64,000 nucleotides of DNA, taken from NCBI RefSeq assembly GCF_029784165.1, contig NC_073696.1, positions 3,844,001 through 3,908,000 on the forward strand, in the 5' to 3' direction. The DNA comes from Wyeomyia smithii. Taxonomy: Eukaryota > Arthropoda > Insecta > Diptera > Culicidae. The notes beneath the pieces were generated by a model. The model was not told the DNA's origin, ran no database searches, and saw only the letters and a list, made by a program, of their open reading frames with translations. Below are positions 52,170 to 62,949 of this stretch, in pieces. The translations under genes were made by a program, and so were the position numbers. The stretch's first letter is position 1, and each line of letters begins with the position of its first letter.

Positions 52170-54875
52170 TTGAGTGATCAGGTACCTGCACCGACACGTT
52201 CCCAGTCAGGTGAAATATGGTTTATGAAGCCAATCACCTTCCCAGGATTCAAAGACCAAATCTCTTTAGGCTGTAAACAGCCACTGCCAAGAAACCTTGA
52301 TCTGCGTTTAAATAATGCACCACATCTGCACAGCAGATGTTCCGATGTCTCGCTTTCCATACTACAAAAGCGACAGATATCATCCTGAACCCGGCCAATG
52401 TTCTCTAAATGATGTCTACTCGGACAGTGCCCCGTTACTAGGCCGACGTATGTACAAAGAGCTCTTTTGTTGAGCTCTAGGAGCTTTTTCGAATGATTCT
52501 CGTATGGTGTGATAAATCTTTTAGATTGGGAACACTTTTTGACATCAAACCAATTGGTTATCACATTTTGTTCCTCCCAGCGTTTAAACTCCATTTTCAC
52601 TGCACAGTTTGATATACCGCAGAAAGGTTCTGGGCCGATAAACTGTGAGTTAGATCCTTGTTTTGCAAGTTCGTCTGCCTTTTCATTCCCACCAATGCCA
52701 CAAATACAAATTTACTGTGTATGTTTGACATAGCTGTCGCAATGTGAGAATACATTCCCAGACAATCTTGGATGTACATTTATAAGCATCAAGTGCTTTC
52801 AGTGCTGCTTGACTGTCAGAGAAAATACAAAAATTTGCATGTTTGTATTTCCTAGTCAGACACACATTCGCACATTCAAGGATTGCAAAAATCTCTGCTT
52901 GAAACACTGTTGGCCAGTGTCCCATTGCCACTGAAATATTCATTCCAGGGCCGAAGATTCCTGCACCAGTTTTGGTACCTATTTTTGAGCCATCTGTGAA
53001 AAATATCGTTGAGCCGGGACGGACATCAGGAACTCCGACTTCCCAGTCTGTACGCGACGTTTCGCATACCTTGTAGGGAATATCATGGTTATCCTGAGGT
53101 GCCATCCAGTCTCCATTCATACTCATCACTGGCCCTCTTTTGAAAAAGTCCACTATAGTCAGGTGACCCACAAAATCACCTGACAAGATAGTTTTTGTTC
53201 TTTTTAGCCTCACTCTTTTCTGCTTCTAGTTGCACGTATTCGTACAACGGCAGCAGATGAAGAATTGCATCAAGAGCTTTTGACGGGGTGCTTTTCATTG
53301 CTCCTGTTATAGCAATGCACGCAAGTCGTTGAACTTTATCTAGCTCTGTTCTAGCGGTGGACTCTTTGGTTTTTGGCCACCACACTAACGCAGCGTAGGT
53401 CAGTTTTGGACGTATAATAGATGTGAATATCCACATCACCATTTTCGGTCTCAAGCCCCACTTTCTCCCAACGGTTTTGGAGCACAACCATAATGTACTG
53501 ACCGCCTTGTTGATTGCATAGTCAAGATGTGCATTCCAGTTTAGCTTGGCATCAAGGATAACTCCTAAGTATTTAACCTGTTCACTGAATGGAATTTCTA
53601 CTCCTCCAAGCTTGAGAGTTTTCAGATTGAATTTCCTCTTTCTAGTGAAAGGTACGATTACAGCTTTTGTCGGATTAATGCTGAGACCCTCCTTTATACA
53701 CCAAGACTGGGTATACTCCAGAGCCTCCTGCATTCTTTCCGAAACTATGTTGTCGAACTTTCCTCTTACCAAGATGACTATGTCATCTGCAAAGCCCACA
53801 ACTTCGAAACCTTTTGCTTCTAAGCTTTTGAGAAGATCGTCCACCACCAAAGACCACATAAGTGGCGAAAGAACACCTCCTTGCGGACGTCCTTTCGTTG
53901 CCCTTACCGTAATAGACGAACCTCCCAACTCAGAAGTGATTTCTCTTTTTGCAAGCATGGTATGAATCCAGTTAACAATGCTCGTGTGAAATCCTTTGTT
54001 CTTCATTGCACTAGACATTGAAGAATAGGACGCATTATCAAAAGCACCTTCAATATCCAAGAAAGAGCACAGAGCAATTCTTTAGCTGAAAGTGATTTTT
54101 CAATTTTCATGACCAGCGTATGAAGCGCTATTATAGTGGATTTTCCAGTTTGATAGGCAAACTGGAACTTTGAAAGCGGTTTTGTTTGCATGTAAGATGT
54201 ATGAATGAAATCATTCAGCACTTTTTCCATTGTCTTCAACAAAACCGAAGAAAGACTAATGGGTCTGAATGATTTAGGATGCGTCTTATCACGCTTCCCA
54301 GTTTTAAATATAAAGATTACTCTTACTACCCTCCATTTTGATGGAATATGATTCAACCTTAAACTGGCCTTGAAAATCTCAATGAGAGAAGGAATAAGTA
54401 TTGCTTCACCTTTTTGAAGCAATGCTGGAAATATTCAATCTACATTTGCAGACTTAAAAGGCTCAAAGGATCTCATAGCACCTTCCACCCTGGTTCTAGT
54501 AAAAATTTCATCCGCCACATCTGATACAGTATTTTCCGTTCCAGCAGACCAAGAGCTAGTCTGCTTAGAACAAATTTCAACTAAATCAGAGATGGCTAAA
54601 TCCGTCTTTTCAATAGAACCGGGAAAATGCGTTTCCATCATTAGATTTAAGGTATCACGAGGACCACTAGTATAGATTCCGTCGTGACGCTTTAGATTGC
54701 CAAGCTCAACGGTATGATCTTTGGCAAGAGTCTTTTGTAATCTGGAAACAACTGGAGTTTTTTCTATAGATTCACACATTTGAACCCAAGACCTCCTTTT
54801 AGATTTCCGGAGCCCAGAGTGATCTGAAACAGTTACAATTTCAGTCGTTATGCAAATATTTCCTGTGAACATATT
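52170..54875 (-). mobile_element. 5'-truncated LOA-like LINE with RNase H
   Basis: Minus-strand LINE starting inside the linker between endonuclease and reverse transcriptase and running through reverse transcriptase and RNase H to a C-terminal zinc-binding motif. The endonuclease is missing, the usual result of incomplete reverse transcription. The 3' end lies near 52140-52170, without a clear tail. Confidence 0.8.
52178..54872 (-). pseudogene. LOA-like reverse transcriptase-RNase H, decayed
   Basis: From 5' to 3' on the minus strand: linker (54435-54872) ending in a stop; fingers (54003-54422) with FRPISLSSVLLKTMEKVL; palm (53176-54060) with MDIEGAFDNASYSS, GRPQGGVLSPLMWSLVVDDL and GFADDIVILV near 53780-53800; RNase H (52683-53213) with IFFTDGSKIGTKTGAGIF, AEIFAILE and FSDSQAALKAL; and a C-terminal CRFCSMESETSEHLLCRC (52178-52600). 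There are frame changes near 54050, 53200 and 52640, and a stop near 54434. The wording of the palm and post-palm region resembles LOA-clade elements such as Lian; this is my recognition, not a search. Confidence 0.8.
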
Positions 54876-55787
54876 CCTGAATGAACGTCTTTTTTATGTT
54901 AAGGGAATTTCACCTGCACAGTTCCAAAAAATCAATTTTTTGACGTAGAACTACGTCTCTTGGGAAATTCGGCTACATAGAGGTGTAAAATGAAAATCTA
55001 AAAAGGAAGAGGGGAAAATGTGTTCAAATTTAAAGATAATAAATCAGTTAGTTTTTAATGGATTTCCTTCGTTCTTGCAGCAATCGATTGGAAAGTTATA
55101 TATACTTAGGCTGTCCCAAAAAAAAAATCGATGTTGAAAAAGTCAAGGTGCTCAGCCCTAAAATGAAAGATAATGTTATATATAGCATTTTTGTATAACT
55201 TTTCGACTTTTGAAAAAATCATTTCAGGTTGCCCAAACGTGATTTATGAAAAAATGACTTTTTCAAGCAACTCTTTTGCACTTTTTCGAATCTGTTGGGT
55301 TCCTACATTTTCTCATATATTATTGTATTTTTATGGGATTGTTTTTGAATATTGTGCATGGTTTAGTTCAGCATCGCATTCAAATATTTGTCCATTAAAC
55401 ATCACAAGAAAGTAAATTTTTCTCATATTTTTAAGATAAAACCCTTCAAAACACATATGACAAATTTTTTTGATCAAGAACTGAAATATTCACTACAAAG
55501 CGGGATTCAATACGAAAATTTACATGCAAAAAGATCTTTGATATCTTAACGGGGGGCTGAGATATTGGCGTTTTTACATGTGATGGAAAACTATGCATTT
55601 TCATAAAAATGCCACTAGAGCTCAATATCTCGAGCTCAAGCAACATTGAGTTTTCTATTGAAGGGCACTAAAAATCACAATTTTCGTTCTAACTTTTTTC
55701 GCTGATTTTTCCGAATTTTTAAATCTTCTACTAAGTTATCTGCCATTCAAAAATACATTCGTTTTCTGAACATTGTTATTTTTTATC

Positions 55788-55818
55788 TCCTAGTCTAGTC
55801 TAGTCTAGTCTAGTCTAC
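55788..55818 (+). repeat. (CTAGT)n microsatellite
   Basis: About five tandem CTAGT units. The following sequence to about 56160 has the look of a dispersed mosquito repeat nested in the large element, with no second copy here. Confidence 0.85.
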
Positions 55819-55819
55819 A

Positions 55820-57170
55820 CTAACACAGCCAGTACTTGAAAGGATCCTGGAAATTGATATCCACCATTTTTTTAAAAAATGATTTCCATACATTTTTCTT
55901 GCCAACGGCCAGGCCTACTGTGTAGCGCAATATAATACAATATAATCTAAGAACGGGGACAATCCGTACCAACCGATCCGTATGTAAGAAAGAATATACC
56001 TAATTCGTTGGGAGTGATAAAGCTAAGAAAGTACACTCCTTTGTTGACCAATCTCCTGGGATGGAACATAGGTATTTCCTCCTTATGTTCGGGTTTCGAA
56101 ACCAAGGTGCTATACCTTTACTCGCTTCAACTGTTACGGTTGGAACTGGAGTACTAACTCTAGTCCTAGCATTTTAAGCTTATGGTTATAGTGCCATTGC
56201 TCGCTCTCTTATTGGAATAGGGATTATTATTATTATTTATAAAATAAACGACAGCTACCGTTCGTCGAAAGCCAATTGTGCATTCTGCAGGTAAATTAAA
56301 TAGTGATAAATAACAAAAAAATGAAAATAATGATGAACAATAATGAGCAAAATATGCGTAATTCAATTCAAGTTTCAATTAATGTATCGCGTGTTTGGAA
56401 TCAATGAATTCGGACTTATAAACAATTCGCAGAAATTTGGAATGATCTCACCAAATAATGTTTCTCATAAATTCAATCGCCTTTTTTACATTTCGTGAGT
56501 CTGCCGCCTCCAATCGTTCCATTTTCTATTGGTATGTTGTTGGTCACATTGATTCCATCCTCTGCAATTTAATTTTATCGAGTTGGGCTTGCCTCTTTTA
56601 GCACGCGCTAGATTGTTATTTTCTTTTCCTATGGGAGCTGAACCCTTTTTTCATCATACACTGCCTCCTCTCACTCACGATGTTCTTGATTTCCCGGTCA
56701 CCAACCAACCAGCCCAGCCGGAGCACATCCCGCCAATCCGATCCACCGGAACCGCCAAAACAGCATGCTATAGCAGAGTACGGCAAGTTTACTCCAATCC
56801 TTCCAACGCAAGGTCACTATCACTTCTCCCAACGCGGTCTCTTCCCTCTTCAATCTCCAGACTCCCAACGTTGCATGTTCCGCTACATGGTAACACTGTG
56901 AACACCTTTTCCAATCAATCTTGAATTGCAATTCATTTCCGTATCCCCCTTTAGATCGAAAAAAAAAAACTAAACTCTAAATTCTTTGTTCTTTAATTTG
57001 CACGAAAATCTTCAGAAATCACGCAACCACTTTGTTTGACTCTCAATCCATCCGGTTCTTTGCACTTTGGTACGACAAACTATGAAATGTTTGTATACCT
57101 ATTATCTCAATTTTTGCAAAAACATTTAAGCGGAAAATTTTTCACATCCACTCGCGGTCGCAGTTTGCTT
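55820..57170. other. Interior of the large inverted-arm element
   Basis: No transposase block is recognisable. The open frame at 56583-56924 is proline/serine-rich, lacks a known domain and does not start at ATG. A segment near 57175-57205 directly repeats 55765-55795 (GAACATTGTTATTTTT and CATCTCCTA-type words), which suggests internal rearrangement. Confidence 0.4.
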
Positions 57171-57739
57171 CGATCTCCGAACATTGTTATTTTTCATCTC
57201 CTAAACTAAAACAGTTATTTAACATATTTTATGAAATGCATATTTTTCCATCACATATAAATATCCCAATATCTCAGCCCCTCGATAAGATATCAAGGAT
57301 CTATTTTCATTTTTTTTTTGTCATAAATCCCACTTTTTCGGTTGTTGATCAAAAAAAAAATTATTTGTGTTTTGAAGAGTTTTATCTAAAAATTATGGGA
57401 AACATTATTTTTTCTGTCATGTTTAATGGGCTCTGGGAGTCAAATAACTGAATGCAATACTGAACTGAACCACGCAAAATATTCAAAAACGACCCCACAA
57501 AAATGAAAAAATGTATGGAAAAATTTAGGAATAAAACAGAATTGAAAATAGAGTAAAAGAGTAGGTTTGTAGCTTGAAAAAGTCATTTTTTCATAAATCA
57601 CGTTTGGGCAACCTGAAAACGATTTTTTCGAAAGTCGAAATGTTCCACAAAAATGCTTTAAATAACATTATCTTTCAATTTAGGGCGAGCACCTTGACTT
57701 TTTCAACATCGATTCTTTTTGGGACACCCTAAATATATC

Positions 57740-58105
57740 CGCCCAATTGCAGAAAATTGTAATTTTATTGTTCGAACTATTATACTATGCACTTTTTGGG
57801 TTATATGAGAGCTTGTCTCTGCTCAAATCAAATATTTCTCAGGGGTTAAAATCCCTATAGAAGAAAATCAATCAACCAAACCAAGGCACAGCGTAATCGC
57901 GTTTCAGCAGGGGTAGCGGCAGCGGCCCCTCCTGTACTCGGCAATTTCAACAAACGTTAGTATTCGGCTAGATACCCGGGTAACCAACCAACATAAAATG
58001 CTTCTTACTTCTTCAATTCTTGACCGATTACCGATCTTGACCCGTCAGAAGATTGAAAAATGTGTCCATTTTCAGTATACGTGACCTAAACAGCCATTCG
58101 TTCCC
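57740..58105. other. Non-coding stretch, nothing recognised
   Basis: Lies between the large inverted-arm element and the 58109 MITE. No repeat or gene was identified. Confidence 0.3.
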
Positions 58106-58108
58106 ATA

Positions 58109-58452
58109 TGGTTCCTGTAAATCCGGATCTCCGGGTCAATTTAAAGATCCAAGACAAATTTTAACAATTAACAATAAAACGAAATAATATTGGTATCGAA
58201 ATTCATGACAACACTCCAGAAGTTGATTTTTATACATGCAATGAAATGATGATGTCATATAGGGCCCCTCGAGAATCTGCTCCGGTATGACCATTCCGGC
58301 GACAACTCATCAGATGGACTCGAAATGGATGTAAATTGAATCCTGGGGGGATTTCATGAATTTTGATACCAATGTTGTTTGATTTCTTTGACAATTGTAC
58401 TAATTTGTCTCACCGGACCATGCTTCCGAAGATCCGGATTTACAGAAACCAG
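58109..58452. mobile_element. Probable MITE with nested inverted repeats
   Basis: GGTTCCTGTAAATCCGGATC near 58110 pairs with GATCCGGATTTACAGAAACC near 58431-58450. Further in, TATTGGTATCGAAATTCATG near 58188 pairs with TCATGAATTTTGATACCAAT near 58355. The nested arrangement gives a foldback shape of about 345 bp. No target duplication is clear. Confidence 0.6.
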
Positions 58453-58479
58453 GTGTGGTCACAGGTTCATGTCGGTTTC

Positions 58480-59710
58480 AGATTCTAAAAGTAAACAGAT
58501 TTACTAATCTTTTGAGGGGTTCAAGATCGGAAATCGAAAATCGATCAAGAAATGAAAAAGTAAGAAGCAGTACTTATAGGGTAAAAATCCAAGCCCCTCC
58601 GCCCCTCCTTCGACCCCCCCCCCCCCCGCCTGCTGAAATAAACAATCTGATGATGAAAAATGGTTTATTTTCACTAGTTAGGAGCATTTCGAGAGTATCA
58701 ATTATCTGAGTTAGGGTTATCCTTGTTTTTTTAAAGCAAGATTAAGTAAAAAGCTTGCTTTGTGTGCTAGGGGCAGCATCAGTATCAGTAAGTATTTTGG
58801 CAGCATATAAATGTTTTTGGGATGTTGGCAATTGAAATCAGTCAAATTTTCAGTGTGAAAACAGCTTTCCACCGTGTTATCAGAACAATGTCGGGAATAG
58901 CACAGAGATGCAACAACATCTTACCCGATTTTGAATTAAACAACAAATTGTCTTCTTGAGGACAAAAAAAAACTTTATAGAGGAGCTCATGTTAGAACAC
59001 CTTGACAGAGACTGTTGTAACTTGCGAACGGTGTATTCTAGCAGCAATTGCCGAGCAATGACCCAATTTCAAACGAAATATAAAACTATCCTTCTTAGGA
59101 CAACCAAACAATAAATTGAAGAGATATAATTATGTCTTAGGTCGACAGAGAACTTTTATCCTACACTAATAAAATGACTCTGAAAATAATGTGATGACAC
59201 TAAAAAGATACAAAATAGCATCTGGCCAAATATTTTATCAGTATTGCCGGAACCGAGATGATAAGCCATAAATTAAGCCATAAATCGACCTAAGTTGCCA
59301 TATTTATTCTTTTCAGGGCACAGTGGTCCAAACTCGAAAAATCGTGATCGTTTTTCATTTGACGGTTAAATATTGATTTTATGTACCAAGTGTCTTCAGC
59401 AAGTTTATTTCATACAACAAGGTCTTTTTTTGGGGTTTTCGGTTTTATGATCAAATCCTCCCAACAGTTGGATATGAAAATTATTTTTTCCAATATTCAA
59501 AATATCAGATTGCTTTCTTCGGTAAAGTTGTACAAGAATTAAGAAAAAGAATAACTGAACATTGCAATCCTCTATCTGTACGTTTGAAAATTGAGTTTTC
59601 CGGGAAACACCCTTCAAAATTAGTTTTTTGTTCATAACTTTTTAATCGTCGAAACAATTCAAGATGTTCTAAGATTTTATTCATTTTGCTAAATTTCGCA
59701 TTTTTGTAGA
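58480..59710. other. Non-coding stretch with a poly(C) run
   Basis: A run of 14 C occupies 58614-58627. Around 59330-59420 the sequence GGCACAGTGGTCCAAACTCG looks like part of a dispersed repeat. No gene is supported. Confidence 0.35.
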
Positions 59711-59724
59711 ATATATTTCATTGA

Positions 59725-59937
59725 GACCTTCCAGTTGGTCTCGAGGTACGATGCTGGCCTAACAAGCCAGTCGTCGTAGGTTCGAGTCTCGGCTCGGGAG
59801 AGACTATTAGTGTCAGTAGGATCGTAGCGCTAGCCCCGCAATTGTCCAGTACATCAAACAGTTGGCTGCGAAGTCTGTGTATAATAAACAGAAGGTCAAG
59901 TTTCGAATCGTAATGTAACACTAAGGCTTTGCTTTTT
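59725..59937 (+). mobile_element. tRNA-derived SINE
   Basis: The head is tRNA-like: GTTGGTCTCGAGGTACGATG (A-box region), then CTGGCCTAACAAGCCAG, which folds as an anticodon stem, then GTAGGTTCGAGTCTC with a B box. A body of about 130 bp follows and ends before GCTTTTTT, a pol III terminator. The 11-bp duplication TATTTCATTGA lies at 59714-59724 and 59938-59948. The wording is familiar to me as a very abundant Aedes SINE, but I cannot fix the family name. It depends on LINE machinery for movement. Confidence 0.88.
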
Positions 59938-59949
59938 TATTTCATTGAT

Positions 59950-60840
59950 ATTTTCATTTGTTGTCAAGATATTTGCAGGTTTTCGCTGAAAATAGCCATA
60001 TTTTGAGTCCAAATTTCTCTGAAGGTTGCAAATAGTAGCAAACCAGACTATATGCATTTGAAAGTTTGTCGAAGTTTACCACAGGCCAGTAGCAGGAATG
60101 TCACTTAGTCACTTGCAGCTAACAAGAATTAAATAATAGTGTTTTACTATTTTGTAAATCGAAGAAAAATCGTAGAGATCTAAAAAAATACGTAGTGCCT
60201 ACTGGAAGGTCGTTAATCGATTAGTATAAAAGCAGGTATTTTTTTTAAATTGAAACACCCCGTGTTATTTGGATTACATAGAGCGTACGGAATCAGCATC
60301 TCAATTTTCATCAGATTGGCATCAAGCTTTTTCTAAGCTATACTATTTTTATTAAAGCAAGAAGCCCCAAGATAGTGTTGGGATTAATTAAAGGAGTCTT
60401 CTCATCAGTTGATTCTCTCCTCTCTCACTCTGCTTCGTTAAGACAGCGTCATTGTAAACGTTTTCAACGATTTCTTACAAATCAAAAGATTATAATATTG
60501 CCTAGTTTAATACGCAAAGAGTATCATGAAACATGTAAAAATAACTTAGTTATTATTTGAAGAGAGAGTAAACAAAGAAAGTCTCTCAATGTTACTTAAG
60601 TCCTTTTGTTAAGTTACGCGTGAATTGTTCTTAATTTTTTTCCGAGATGGATAATTCCGCTACCTGTGATTTTTATCTTTGAACAAGTGCTGAAGATGAT
60701 TTCTCTGTGTCGCTGTCGCTTTCCTAACATCTTCGAGAGTATCCCTTAAATAAGACTGGACCATATGAAATCTTTTTTTTTTCAATTTGAAGATATCGAA
60801 AAACCACCGCTTTGAATGAAGATTGTGATTTACGAACAAT
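59950..60840. other. Non-coding stretch, nothing recognised
   Basis: No repeat partner or gene identified. A short open frame at 60375-60560 has no known motif. Confidence 0.3.
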
Positions 60841-60845
60841 ACAGG

Positions 60846-61149
60846 TAGGGATGGGCGATGCTTGCAAAAGTATCGATACTTTGGTATCGCGATGCTTCAA
60901 TGAACTTCGATATCAAGTATCGGAGTATCGGTTGAAGGACCTTCGATATTCGATGCTCTGATAGTATCGGTATAAGACCTACATTTTTTTAAAGCAGCAT
61001 TGTTTATTAGATGAAGAAAAAAAAACATCGTTTAGAAAGTATCGATATCGGTACTCAGCTCTCGCGGTAAGTATCGAAGCCAAAATACTCGATATCGCGA
61101 CCCCTAGTATCGATACCGTTGGTATCGATGCTAGTATCGCCCATCCCTA
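60846..61149. mobile_element. hAT-like MITE, 304 bp, dense in TATCGATA motifs
   Basis: Perfect 14-bp inverted ends TAGGGATGGGCGAT / ATCGCCCATCCCTA. Flanking octamers AATACAGG (60838-60845) and AACACAGG (61150-61157) match at 7 of 8 positions. The interior repeats AGTATCGATACT-like words throughout. No protein is encoded. The TAGGG end fits the hAT consensus YARNG. Confidence 0.88.
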
Positions 61150-61261
61150 AACACAGGTATCTTCTTCTTCTACTATATAAAAATGGAATTCCGTAACGCT
61201 TGATCTTATTGATATTAGTCCCTCAGTCTCTGAGGTGTACAGTAATCATCATCATCTTGAA

Positions 61262-62945
61262 TCGTTCTAAATCAAAAATAATAAGCGATAACATGTAGGT
61301 TTTTTAACATGAAAATGTTCGCTGATGTTCAGGAAAGATATTTGAGAAAAAATAATAGGTATGTAATTACTAAAACTTGAGATATTATTCACAAAACTAC
61401 GTAAACCATGCAAAACTATGACTTTCTGTGCTAAATTTGCCTCTAAATCAAAATTCAAAGCGATGACATATGATTCTTTTTTCACTAAAATGTTTGTTAA
61501 TGTTTAGGAAAGGCATTTAAGAAAAAATAATTAGTATCTGATCACTAAAACTTGAGATATTATTTACAAAACTACGTAAAACATGCAAAATTATGACTTT
61601 TTATACTTAATTCGTCTCCAAATCAAAATTCAAAGCGATGACATGTGATTTTTTTTTCATTAAAATGTTCGTTGATGTTTAAGAAAGACATTTGAGAAAA
61701 AATAATAGGTATCTAATTACTAAAACTTGAGAAATTATTCACGAAACTGCGTAAAACATGCAAAATTATGACTTTCTGTGCTAAATTTGCCTCTAAATCA
61801 AAATTCAAAGCGATGTGACATGATTCTTTTTCCACTAAAATGTTTGTTAATGTTCAGGAAAGACATTTGAGGAAAAATAATTAGTATCTGATCACTAAAA
61901 CTTGAGATATTATTCACAAAACTACGTAAAACATGCAAAATTATGACTTTTTATACAATTCATCTCCAAAGCAAAATTCAAAGCGATGACATGTGATTCT
62001 GTTTTTTATTAAAATGTTCGTTGATGCTTAAGAAAGACATTTGAGAAAAAATAACAGGTATCTAAGTACGAAAACTCGAGATATTATTCACAAAACTACG
62101 TGAAACATGCAAAATTATGGCTTTTATGTTGAATTTGCCTCTAAATCAAAACTCGAAGCAGTGATCCATGATGTTTACTATTATAAAATGTTCGTTGTGT
62201 TTAGGAAAGATATTTGAGGGAAAAATAATAGGTATCTGATTATTTGAAATTTAAATATTTTCCACAAAACCACATGAAAAATGCAAAACCATAATTTTTT
62301 AGGCTCAATTTGTCTCTAAATCATAATTCAAAGCGATGACACGTGATTTTTTTCAATAAAATGTTCGTTGATATTGAATGACATTCGAGATAAAAAATAG
62401 TTATCTGGTAACTGAAAATAGAGATATTATTCATAAAACTAAGTAAAACATACAATATCATGAATATTTTGGCTCAATTTGTCTCTACATCTTAATTCAA
62501 AGCTACGATATATGATTTTTTAATATATGAGTATGAGTGATATATGAGTAAAAATAACAGATTTTTGGTTACTGAAAATTGAGATATTATTCACAACACT
62601 ACGTTAAACAAGCAAAATCATGAATATTTGAACTCAATTCGCCTTTATATCTAAATTCAAAGCTATAATATGTAATTGTTCTTCATTGAAATGTTTGTTA
62701 ATGTTCAGGAAAGACATTTGAGGAATAATAATAGGTATCTCATTGCTAAGAGTTGATATATTACTTTTAAAACTACGTATGTTTGAAGATGATTTTCTGC
62801 ATACAGAAAAACACATTAAAATACTCTTTTTAAAATTTATATATATTATACATATAATGCATGCAAAATTTTGACTTTTTGATCATGAGCTCAATTCGCC
62901 TGTTAATTATTTTTTTTTTTTTTTTCAATAAAATGTTCGTTGTTC
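61262..62945. repeat. AT-rich tandem array of about 175-bp units in dimers
   Basis: AAAATGTT[CT]GTT[GA]ATG recurs at 61312, 61487, 61662, 61837, 62011, 62185 and 62358, spacings of 173-175 bp, with weaker units to about 62930. Units alternate: the odd ones read GTTCG[CT]TGATG and ATAATAGGTAT, the even ones GTTTGTTAATG and ATAATTAGTATCTGATCAC. This gives a 350-bp dimer at the left side that fades rightwards. The unit carries ACTTGAGATATTATTCACAA and GCAAAATTATGACTTTT. Short open frames in it are by-products. Confidence 0.9.
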
Positions 62946-62949
62946 CTTC

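Larger units (their letters stand above)
55106..57732. mobile_element. Large element with inverted arms of about 500 bp
   Basis: Ends are TTAGGCTGTCCCAAAAA and, on the reverse complement of the right side, TTAGGGTGTCCCAAAAA. The arms (about 55106-55620 and 57225-57732) share ATCGATGTTGAAAAAGTCAA, TTGCCCAAACGTGATTTATG and GAGATATTGG-type words in inverted order. Flanks ATATATAC and ATATATCC match at 7 of 8 positions, though the AT-rich context weakens this. The 1.6-kb centre has no transposase that I can see. The TTAGG-TGTCCC start is reminiscent of mariner-type ends, but a TA duplication is not evident, so the superfamily is open. Confidence 0.75.

Noticed and set aside
53546..53965. 139-codon plus-strand frame
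   Set aside because: Antisense shadow of the LOA-like reverse transcriptase.
56583..56924. 113-codon proline/serine-rich frame
   Set aside because: It starts at a non-ATG codon, lies within a repeat-laden element and shows no domain.
59725..59800. Functional tRNA gene
   Set aside because: The segment has pol III boxes and a stem-like core but no complete acceptor stem. It is followed by a SINE body and flanked by an 11-bp duplication, so it is a SINE head.
61262..62945. CRISPR or coding repeat at 175-bp spacing
   Set aside because: The whole unit repeats without spacers and all frames are broken.
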